NCBI GenBank assembly: GCA_963923955.1
Contig: OZ000552.1
Coordinates: 1,054,001-1,118,000 of the forward strand
Source of the DNA: G963923955 sp963923955
GTDB lineage: Bacteria; Pseudomonadota; Gammaproteobacteria; Eutrophobiales; Eutrophobiaceae
Reading direction: 5' to 3'
Length of the DNA stretch: 64,000 nt
Position numbers and translations under genes: made by a program. The notes under the pieces are model-generated. The model was not told the DNA's origin, ran no database searches, and saw only the letters and a list, made by a program, of their open reading frames with translations. This document shows, one piece after another, positions 53,118 to 60,166 of this stretch. Numbering within the stretch: position 1 is the first letter of the stretch; the number at the start of each line of letters is the position of its first letter.

Positions 53118-53236
53118 GCGTATGCGCCGCCGGCGCTGAAGGGGCCATGCCGCTGTTACGCGCTCACTGGTCAAGTATCCGGCGGAAGCCATCCCGGTGC
53201 CGGAGTTCGGCGGTGCCTGGGCTGCGCTAAACGTCT

Positions 53237-55195
53237 ATGTGTGGCATAGCCGGGCTGGCGGGCGCGCAAGGCGTCTCTGAGCAGGAACTGAATGCGGTGG
53301 CCGGGGAGATGGCCGCTGCTCTCGCCCACCGCGGCCCCGATGACCAGGGAGTGTGGAGCGATCAAAACTGCGGGGTCGCCTTCGGTCACCGGCGCCTGGC
53401 GGTGATCGATCTCTCCCGGCACGGCCATCAGCCGATGCGCTCGGCCTGCGGCAGGTTCGTTACGGCCTATAACGGCGAGCTATACAATTTCCGGCAACGC
53501 CGGGCGGATTTAAAAAGGCTCGGCCATCCCTTCCGCGGCCATTCCGATACGGAAGTCCTGCTGGCGGCGGTTGTGGAGTGGGGGCTTACAGAGGCCCTCC
53601 AGTCCTTCACCGGCATGTTCGCCCTTGCGCTCTGGGACACCGAAAAACAGGAGTTGCACCTGGCCCGCGATCGCATGGGTGAAAAGCCCTTGTATTACGG
53701 CTGGGTGGATGGGGTCTTTGTCTTTGCCTCTGAGTTGAAGGCAATCCGCGCGTACAAGAAGTTCCGGCCGCGCATCAACCGCCGCGCCCTGACGCAGTTT
53801 TTTCGCTATAAGTATGTGCCTTGCCCGGCCACGATCTATGAGGGCATTTACCAGCTGCCGCCAGCCTCAACCCTGAGCATTTCCCTGCGACAAGCCGGAC
53901 AGCTGCCGGCGCCGGCGGCGTATTGGTCTTTGCGCCGGGTGGCGGAAAAGGGCATGGCCGCCCCAGACACCGCCGATGAGCAGGAGTTGGCGAGCGCACT
54001 GGAAGATGTGCTGGCCGCGGCGGTGGCGCGGCAGATGGTCGCCGATGTGCCGCTGGGTGCCTTCCTGTCCGGCGGCATTGATTCCTCCACCGTAGTGGCG
54101 CTGATGCAGGCAGGCAGCAGCCGACCGGTCAAGACCTTCAGCATCGGCTTTACCGAGCCGGGTTATAATGAGGCGAATTATGCCAGGGCCGTGGCGGCGC
54201 ACTTGCAGACCGAGCACACCGAGCTCTATGTCAGCCCGGCGCAGGCCAGGGCGATTATCCCGCGTCTGCCGGAGGTCTATGACGAGCCTTTTGCGGATCC
54301 GGCGCAGATCCCGGCCTGCCTGATTGCCGAGCTCGCCCGGCGGCATGTGACCGTGGCCTTGTCCGGCGATGGCGGCGATGAGCTATTCGCCGGCTACTGG
54401 CGGCATTTTTTTGCCCCCGGCCTGTGGCGGCGCATCCGTCGGCTTCCCGGCCTGGCGCGTTGGCTGGCGGCTTCGACCATGACCGGCCTGTCGCCAACCA
54501 CTTGGGATCGAATTTGTCATGGTGTAGATGGGCTGCTGCCGGCACGTTTTCGAGACTTTCCATTGGGAACCAGGCTGCATAAGCTGGCCGGCCTGATGAG
54601 TGCAAAAGATGAAGATGCGCTGTATCAAAGGCTGCTGTCTGACTGGCAGGATGCTGAGCGTCTGGTCATCAACGGGGCGCCCGCGGATGATCTTGGCGCG
54701 GCGCCGGAAGGTGCTGATTTCAGGGAAAAGATGCTGTATCAGGACGCAGTGGGCTACCTGCCGGGCGATATTTTGACGAAGGTTGACCGCGCCGCCATGG
54801 CGGTTTCGTTGGAGAGCCGCATGCCTTTTTTGGATGCGCACGTCATTGAATTTGCCTGGCGGCTGCCCATGCCGATGAAGATACGCAAGGGCCAGGGCAA
54901 AGGGGGCCAGAGCAAATGGCTGCTGCGGCAGGTCTTGTCGCGGCATGTGCCGGAGGCCTTGTTCGAGCGCCCCAAGATGGGCTTTGCGGTACCGATCGAT
55001 CACTGGCTGCGCGGCCCCTTGCGGGATTGGGCGGAGGCGCTTATGGACGGACAAAAACTCGCCGCGCAGGGTCTTTTGAATGCGGCGATGGTAAAAGAGA
55101 AATGGCAGGAACACCTGTCCGGCAGACGCAACCGGCAAAATGAGCTATGGGACGTGCTGATGTTTCAGGCTTGGTATGATCGGTGGATGGAGTAA
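53237..55195 (+). CDS. asnB: Asparagine synthase (glutamine-hydrolysing), AsnB family
   Basis: Amidates aspartate, or a glycan carboxylate in some surface-polysaccharide clusters, using glutamine and ATP. 652 residues: N-terminal Ntn glutaminase starting MCGIAGL with the Cys2 nucleophile and RRLAVIDLS; synthetase domain with the PP-loop FLSGGIDSSTVVAL (about 275-288) and ALSGDGGDELFAGY. Homologues of this length often occur in exopolysaccharide or exosortase loci; the adjacent sulfotransferase agrees with that, but a free asparagine role cannot be excluded. Confidence 0.92.
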   Translation: MCGIAGLAGAQGVSEQELNAVAGEMAAALAHRGPDDQGVWSDQNCGVAFGHRRLAVIDLSRHGHQPMRSACGRFVTAYNGELYNFRQRRADLKRLGHPFRGHSDTEVLLAAVVEWGLTEALQSFTGMFALALWDTEKQELHLARDRMGEKPLYYGWVDGVFVFASELKAIRAYKKFRPRINRRALTQFFRYKYVPCPATIYEGIYQLPPASTLSISLRQAGQLPAPAAYWSLRRVAEKGMAAPDTADEQELASALEDVLAAAVARQMVADVPLGAFLSGGIDSSTVVALMQAGSSRPVKTFSIGFTEPGYNEANYARAVAAHLQTEHTELYVSPAQARAIIPRLPEVYDEPFADPAQIPACLIAELARRHVTVALSGDGGDELFAGYWRHFFAPGLWRRIRRLPGLARWLAASTMTGLSPTTWDRICHGVDGLLPARFRDFPLGTRLHKLAGLMSAKDEDALYQRLLSDWQDAERLVINGAPADDLGAAPEGADFREKMLYQDAVGYLPGDILTKVDRAAMAVSLESRMPFLDAHVIEFAWRLPMPMKIRKGQGKGGQSKWLLRQVLSRHVPEALFERPKMGFAVPIDHWLRGPLRDWAEALMDGQKLAAQGLLNAAMVKEKWQEHLSGRRNRQNELWDVLMFQAWYDRWME

Positions 55196-55228
55196 TGGCT
55201 GGTGACTATAATTTGAAGGCACAGACAA

Positions 55229-55585
55229 ATGAACATTCATCCCATAAAAACAGCCGACGATCACAAGGCCGCGCTCAAGGAGATTGAGGGTCTGATGAGG
55301 GCCGGGCCGGACACCGAGGAGGGCGACCGGCTGGATGTGCTGGTGACCCTGGTTGCGGCCTATGAGGCGAAGCACCACCGGCTTGAGCTGCCCGATCCGG
55401 TCGCAGCGATCAAGTTCACGATGGAGCAGAAGCAGCTGAGTGTAAAAGACCTGGAACCCTATATCGGGCGGCCGAACCGGGTCTATGAAATCCTGAATTA
55501 CAAGCGCGCCTTGACCAGCAAGATGATCTGGAGGTTGCATCAGGGCCTGGGCATTCCGGCCGAATCCCTGATTCGGCAGGATTGA
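55229..55585 (+). CDS. HigA-like antitoxin/HTH regulator without an adjacent toxin
   Basis: A 118-residue protein of the COG5499 HigA group: an acidic N-terminal half (LKEIEGLMRAGPDTEEGDRLDVLVTLVAAYE) and a C-terminal HTH (FTMEQKQLSVKDLEPYIGRPNRVYEILNYKRALTSKMI, split across 75-110). A HigB RelE-type toxin normally precedes it; here asnB ends 33 bases upstream and no toxin frame is visible, so it looks solitary. Target unknown. Confidence 0.82.
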   Translation: MNIHPIKTADDHKAALKEIEGLMRAGPDTEEGDRLDVLVTLVAAYEAKHHRLELPDPVAAIKFTMEQKQLSVKDLEPYIGRPNRVYEILNYKRALTSKMIWRLHQGLGIPAESLIRQD

Positions 55586-55705
55586 TCGATCATCAAGACA
55601 GCGCCGGCTTTGCTACGCCGGGCATCCCGCCTTGTCCTTGCGCATTTTTTCCAGTCTTTGTATCCTGTGCCACCCCGGGATTTCTTGGAGATTTCTTAGG
55701 GCACA

Positions 55706-55782
55706 AGGCGCGTAGCTCAGTTGGTCAGAGCGCTACCTTGACATGGTAGAGGTCGCTGGTTCGAGCCCAGTCGTGCCTACCA
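55706..55782 (+). tRNA. tRNA-Val (GAC)
   Basis: 77 bases. The acceptor AGGCGCG pairs with CGTGCCT (one G-T), the anticodon stem is CTACC/GGTAG with loop TTGACAT giving GAC, and the T-loop is TTCGAGC. CCA is encoded. Confidence 0.96.
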
Positions 55783-55887
55783 GTTTCCACAGCCGGTGCG
55801 CCCGCTCGCACTTTTAGATAAACTAACGAACTCTTTCTATAAACGTGGCCTGTTGTGGGGGCTGCCACTGATGAAGAGGCTAGGACT

Positions 55888-57813
55888 ATGCCCGTGATTA
55901 CCCTGCCCGATGGCAGCCGGCGGCAATTTGCCGAGCCGGTCTCAGTGATGGACGTGGCCCAAGCCATCGGCCCGGGGCTGGCCAAGGCCACGCTGGCCGG
56001 CGAGGTGGACGGCGAGTTGCGAGATGCATCCCATCTGTTGGAGGCCGATGCGGCGCTTAAGATCATTACTGACAAAGATGTGCAAGCGCTGGAAATCATC
56101 CGCCATTCCTGCGCCCACCTGCTGGCGCAAGCGGTCAAGCGCCTGTTTCCGGAAGCCCAGGTGACCATCGGCCCGGTGATCGAGGACGGCTTTTATTATG
56201 ACTTTGCTTATGCGCGCCCCTTCACGCCGGAGGATCTGGCGGCCATTGAAGCCGAAATGCACAAGCTGGCCGCTGCTGGCGATGCGGTTACGCGCACGCT
56301 GATGGAACGTAATGATGCAGTGCGCTTTTTTCGCGACCAGGGCGAGGAATACAAGGCGCAGATCATCGAGGCCATCCCGGCGGAGGAGCCCATCTCGCTG
56401 TACGGCCAGGGCGATTTTATCGATCTGTGTCGCGGCCCGCATGTGCCGAGCACTGACCGGCTCAAGGCGTTTACGCTGACGCGGCTGGCCGGGGCCTACT
56501 GGCGCGGCGACTCCCGCAACGAGATGCTGCAACGGATTTACGGCACCGCCTGGGCGAATAAAAAGCAATTAAGACAATACCTGCAGCGGCTGGAAGAGGC
56601 CGAGAAGCGCGACCACCGCAAGCTGGCGCGCAAACAAGACCTGTTTCATTTCCAGGAAGAGGCGCCCGGCATGGTGTTCTGGCACCCGAAGGGCTGGGCG
56701 ATTTATCGGCAGGTGGAGGACTACATCCGGCAGAAGATGCGCGAGCACGGCTATCAGGAGATCAACACGCCGCTGCTGGTGGATCAAAGCCTGTGGGAAA
56801 AATCCGGGCATTGGGACAAGTTCCAGGCCGATATGTTCACCACCGGATCCGAGCGCAAGAACTTTGCCATCAAGCCGATGAACTGCCCCGGCCATGTGCA
56901 GGTCTTTAATCGGGGCTTAAAAAGCTATCGCGATCTGCCGCTGCGCCTGGCCGAGTTTGGCTCTTGCCATCGCAACGAGGCCTCCGGTACCCTGCACGGC
57001 CTGCTGCGGGCGCGACACTTCACCCAGGACGATGCGCATATCTTTTGCACCGAGGGCCAAGTGCAGGAAGAGGTGGCGCGCTTTATCAAGCTGCTGTTTG
57101 CGGTCTATGCGGATTTTGGCTTTGCTGATGTCATCATCAAGCTGGCCACCCGCCCGCCGGCGCGCGTGGGCAGCGATGCGGATTGGGACAAGGCGGAGAA
57201 AGCGCTGGAGCTGGCGTTAAATACCAATGATCTGGATTGGGACTTGCAGCCCGGCGAGGGCGCCTTTTACGGCCCCAAGATAGAGTTTTCCCTGCGCGAT
57301 TGCATCGGGCGCGTGTGGCAGTGCGGCACCATGCAGGTGGATTTTTCCATGCCGGCGCGCCTGCAAGCGCACTATGTGGATGAGAACAGCAACAAGCAGA
57401 CGCCGGTCATGCTGCACCGGGCGATTTTGGGCTCCCTGGAGCGCTTCATCGGCATTTTGCTCGAGGAATACGCCGGCGCCTTGCCGCTGTGGCTGGCGCC
57501 GGTGCAGGTGGTGGTGGCCTCGATCACGGAAAAACAGGTCGGCTATGCGGCGGAGGTGGCCGCCCGGCTGCAAGCGCAGCATTTAAGGGTGGAAACCGAC
57601 TTGAGAAATGAGACGATCGGCCTTAAAATCCGCGAACACGCCATGCAGCGCATCCCGTATCAGCTGATCCTGGGCGCGCGCGAGCAGGCGGATAACAGCG
57701 TGGCCGTGCGCACACGTAGCGGGCAAGACCTGGGGGCGATGCCGTATGATGCCTTCACCGAGTGCTTGCAACAGGAACTTGCGCGCCGCGGCCGTACCAG
57801 TTTGGAGGATTGA
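55888..57813 (+). CDS. thrS: Threonyl-tRNA synthetase
   Basis: Class II synthetase charging tRNA-Thr. 641 residues: N-terminal TGS domain (1-60), editing domain with HSCAHLLAQAVKRLFP, catalytic core with motif 2 FGSCHRNEASG and the zinc-site cysteine in MNCPGHVQ, and a C-terminal anticodon-binding domain. I start at ATG 55888 (MPVITLPDG) with AAGAGG upstream; an in-frame codon at 55855 adds a nonconserved leader. First gene of the thrS-infC-rpmI-rplT unit. Confidence 0.97.
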   Translation: MPVITLPDGSRRQFAEPVSVMDVAQAIGPGLAKATLAGEVDGELRDASHLLEADAALKIITDKDVQALEIIRHSCAHLLAQAVKRLFPEAQVTIGPVIEDGFYYDFAYARPFTPEDLAAIEAEMHKLAAAGDAVTRTLMERNDAVRFFRDQGEEYKAQIIEAIPAEEPISLYGQGDFIDLCRGPHVPSTDRLKAFTLTRLAGAYWRGDSRNEMLQRIYGTAWANKKQLRQYLQRLEEAEKRDHRKLARKQDLFHFQEEAPGMVFWHPKGWAIYRQVEDYIRQKMREHGYQEINTPLLVDQSLWEKSGHWDKFQADMFTTGSERKNFAIKPMNCPGHVQVFNRGLKSYRDLPLRLAEFGSCHRNEASGTLHGLLRARHFTQDDAHIFCTEGQVQEEVARFIKLLFAVYADFGFADVIIKLATRPPARVGSDADWDKAEKALELALNTNDLDWDLQPGEGAFYGPKIEFSLRDCIGRVWQCGTMQVDFSMPARLQAHYVDENSNKQTPVMLHRAILGSLERFIGILLEEYAGALPLWLAPVQVVVASITEKQVGYAAEVAARLQAQHLRVETDLRNETIGLKIREHAMQRIPYQLILGAREQADNSVAVRTRSGQDLGAMPYDAFTECLQQELARRGRTSLED

Positions 57814-57816
57814 CCT

Positions 57817-58332
57817 ATCGCCGCTGAGAAGCAGAACCGTTTGAACGACGAGATACTCGCCCCGGAGGTGCGCCTGATCGGGGCCGATGGCGGGCAAATC
57901 GGGATTGTCAGCAGGCAAGAGGCGCAGCGCCACGCCGATGCACAAGAGCTTGACCTGGTCGAGATCGTGCCGATGGCCAAGCCGCCGGTGTGTCGGGTCA
58001 TGGATTACGGCAAGTTTTTGTTTGAGCAGAACAAGAAGAAACACGCCGCGCGCAAGAAACAGAAGCAGATCCATGTCAAGGAGGTCAAGTTCCGGCCGGG
58101 CACCGAGCAGGGCGATTATGAGGTCAAGCTGCGCAACATCACCCGCTTTTTGAAAAACGGCGACAAGGTCAAGGTAACATTGCGCTTTCGCGGCCGCGAG
58201 ATGGCGCACCAGGAGCTGGGCAGCCGCATGCTGGACCGGATAGAGGCCGACATGGCCGCCTTAGGCCAAGTGGAGCAATATCCCAAGCTGGAAGGCCGGC
58301 AGATGGTGATGGTGCTGGCGCCGAAGAAATAA
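57817..58332 (+). CDS. infC: Translation initiation factor IF-3, rare ATC start
   Basis: Prevents premature 50S joining and checks the initiator tRNA. The family is famous for initiating at AUU, which makes it autoregulatory. Here the only codon suitably placed after GGAGG (57804-57808, eight-base spacing) is ATC at 57817, giving the conserved start (I/M)AAEKQNRLNDEI, whereas the first common start codon, TTG at 57841, would delete eight conserved residues. 171 residues; the N-domain ends at the KFLFEQNKKKHAARKKQK linker. Discriminating autoregulation is inferred from the start codon. Confidence 0.93.
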   Translation: MAAEKQNRLNDEILAPEVRLIGADGGQIGIVSRQEAQRHADAQELDLVEIVPMAKPPVCRVMDYGKFLFEQNKKKHAARKKQKQIHVKEVKFRPGTEQGDYEVKLRNITRFLKNGDKVKVTLRFRGREMAHQELGSRMLDRIEADMAALGQVEQYPKLEGRQMVMVLAPKK

Positions 58333-58366
58333 ATTAGAGTTTCCTTATATTGGAGTTGAATGAGCA

Positions 58367-58561
58367 ATGCCGAAGATGAAGACCAACCGCGGGGCGGCGA
58401 AGCGCTTCTCCAAGACGGCCGCCGGCAAGTTCCGGCACCGCCATTCGCATCGCAACCATATCTTGACCAAGAAATCGCCCAAGCGTAAGCGCCAACTGCG
58501 CGAGATGCAGCTGCTGCATGCCCACGATCAAAAGGCGGTGGCGCGCCTGCTGCCGTACTAG
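58367..58561 (+). CDS. rpmI: 50S ribosomal protein L35
   Basis: 64 residues, highly basic, with MPKMKTNRGAAKRF and HILTKKSPKRKRQLR, both diagnostic. Between infC and rplT as in E. coli. Confidence 0.97.
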   Translation: MPKMKTNRGAAKRFSKTAAGKFRHRHSHRNHILTKKSPKRKRQLREMQLLHAHDQKAVARLLPY

Positions 58562-58581
58562 TTAGGAGGTAAAGTAAGAAC

Positions 58582-58941
58582 ATGGCCAGAGTAAAACGCA
58601 GCGTAACCGCCCGCGCCCGGCACAAGAAAGTCATCGCCCAGGCGAAGGGCTACCGCGGTCGGCGCAAGAATGTCTTTCGAGTCGCCACCCAGGCGGTAAC
58701 CCGCGCCGGGCAATATGCCTATCGCGACCGCCGCCAGCGCAAGCGCCAGTTTCGCGCCCTGTGGATCGTCCGCATCAACGCTGCGGCGCGCTGCTGTGGC
58801 CTGTCCTATAGCCGCTTTATGGACGGGCTGCGCCGGGCGGAGATCGAGATCGACAGGAAAGTCCTGGCCGAGCTCGCCGTGCACGACAAGCCGGCCTTTG
58901 CGCAACTGGCTGAGCAGGCCCGCGCCCGGCTCGCCGGCTGA
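58582..58941 (+). CDS. rplT: 50S ribosomal protein L20
   Basis: 119 residues, starting MARVKRSVTARARHKK. Assembly protein and, in E. coli, translational repressor of its own operon; no clear regulatory pseudoknot was found by eye here. AGGAGG at 58563 is a strong ribosome-binding site. Confidence 0.97.
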   Translation: MARVKRSVTARARHKKVIAQAKGYRGRRKNVFRVATQAVTRAGQYAYRDRRQRKRQFRALWIVRINAAARCCGLSYSRFMDGLRRAEIEIDRKVLAELAVHDKPAFAQLAEQARARLAG

Positions 58942-58980
58942 ATTGGGGAAGCGCTTAAACAATTCATCCATGTAGCATCA

Positions 58981-59007
58981 GGAAACTCTGACTTCATCAG
59001 AGTCTCC
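58981..59007. repeat. Small palindromic repeat, copy 3
   Basis: GGAAACTCTGA-CTTCA-TCAGAGTCTCC, a hairpin of seven to nine base pairs, 39 bases after rplT. It is related to the elements at 3804 and 22853. Confidence 0.55.
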
Positions 59008-59038
59008 TTAGCCCCGCTTTCACATTTTGCCGGCAAGG

Positions 59039-59067
59039 AGGAAAGGGACGCCCCTTTCCTTTTTTTG
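59039..59067 (+). terminator. Terminator/attenuator between rplT and pheS
   Basis: Perfect nine-base stem AGGAAAGGG/CCCTTTCCT (59039-59047, 59052-59060), four-base loop and TTTTTTT. It sits where E. coli has the pheST attenuator. No Phe-rich leader peptide like pheM is visible before it, so simple termination with a separate pheS promoter is equally possible. Confidence 0.85.
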
Positions 59068-59118
59068 TTTCATGCCGTTACGCCTTAGGAAGAGCGCTGT
59101 ATTTGCAAGACTAACAAC

Positions 59119-60096
59119 ATGCAAGAGATAGAAAAACTCGTAGAGGCCGCCCGGGCGGCGATCGAAGCGGCTGATGACCTGGCGGCGCTGGAGCAGCAGC
59201 GTCTTGCATACCTGGGCCGGCGCGGTCGGCTTACTGCGCATCTCAAACAGCTCGGCAGCCTGCCGACGGCGCAGCGCCCCGAGGCCGGACGGGCGATCAA
59301 TGCGGCCAAGCAGACCGTGCAAGCCTTGATCGACAGCCAGAAAAAGCAGCTGGCGCAGAGCCGCATCCAACAACATCTGGCGGCGGAGAGAATAGACATC
59401 ACCCTGCCGGCGCGTGGCCAACGCCGTGGCGGCCTGCACCCGGTTACCCAGATCCTGCTGGAGATCGAAGCGCTCTTTGCGCGCATCGGTTTTGATATTG
59501 TTGACGGCCCCGAGATCGAGGACAACTACCATAACTTTGAGGCGCTCAACATCCCGGAACACCACCCGGCGCGGGCCATGCACGATACCTTTTATATCGA
59601 TGAAAATACCCTGCTGCGCACGCACACCTCCAATGTGCAGATCCGTTATATGCAAGACCGGCAGCCGCCGTTTCGCATCATCGCCCCTGGGCGGGTGTAT
59701 CGCTGCGATTCGGGCCTGACGCACACGCCGATGTTTCATCAGATCGAGGGCCTGATGGTGGATGAGGGCATCAGCCTGGCCAACCTGAAAGGCATCTTAG
59801 AGGACTTTGTGCGGCAGCTCTTTGGGGATGCGGTCAAGACCCGCTTTCGGCCCTCGTATTTCCCCTTCACCGAGCCGTCTGCGGAGGTGGACATCATGGG
59901 CGGCAAGGGCTGGCTGGAGATCTTGGGCTGCGGCATGGTGCACCCGAAGGTGCTGGAGAATGTCGGCATCGATGGCCGCCGCTATGCCGGCTTTGCCTTC
60001 GGCATGGGGGCGGAGCGCCTGGCGATGCTGAAATACGGCATTGACGACCTGCGGATATTCTTTGAGAACGATCTGCGCTTTTTGCGGCAATTTTAG
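59119..60096 (+). CDS. pheS: Phenylalanyl-tRNA synthetase alpha subunit
   Basis: Catalytic subunit of the heterotetrameric class II enzyme. 325 residues: N-terminal coiled-coil (1-85), then the class II core with HPVTQILLEIEALF, TFYIDEN-LLRTHTSNVQ (motif 2 region), FHQIEGLMVDEG and motif 3 GFAFGMGAERLAMLKYG. pheT follows after 70 bases. Confidence 0.97.
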   Translation: MQEIEKLVEAARAAIEAADDLAALEQQRLAYLGRRGRLTAHLKQLGSLPTAQRPEAGRAINAAKQTVQALIDSQKKQLAQSRIQQHLAAERIDITLPARGQRRGGLHPVTQILLEIEALFARIGFDIVDGPEIEDNYHNFEALNIPEHHPARAMHDTFYIDENTLLRTHTSNVQIRYMQDRQPPFRIIAPGRVYRCDSGLTHTPMFHQIEGLMVDEGISLANLKGILEDFVRQLFGDAVKTRFRPSYFPFTEPSAEVDIMGGKGWLEILGCGMVHPKVLENVGIDGRRYAGFAFGMGAERLAMLKYGIDDLRIFFENDLRFLRQF

Positions 60097-60166
60097 GGGC
60101 AATTTTGGCCCCAAAAAACGCTGGACGCCTGCGGCATCCGGCGCTGGGGCGAGGACGAATAGACAG

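Noticed and set aside
55783..55887. T-box or other riboswitch before the synthetase genes or metA
   Set aside because: I looked upstream of thrS, argS, gltX, pheS and metA and saw no T-box sequence, SAM-riboswitch core or comparable conserved element.
60098..60118. GGGGC/GCCCC hairpin between pheS and pheT as a terminator
   Set aside because: It is followed by A rather than T on the coding strand, and pheT must be cotranscribed.
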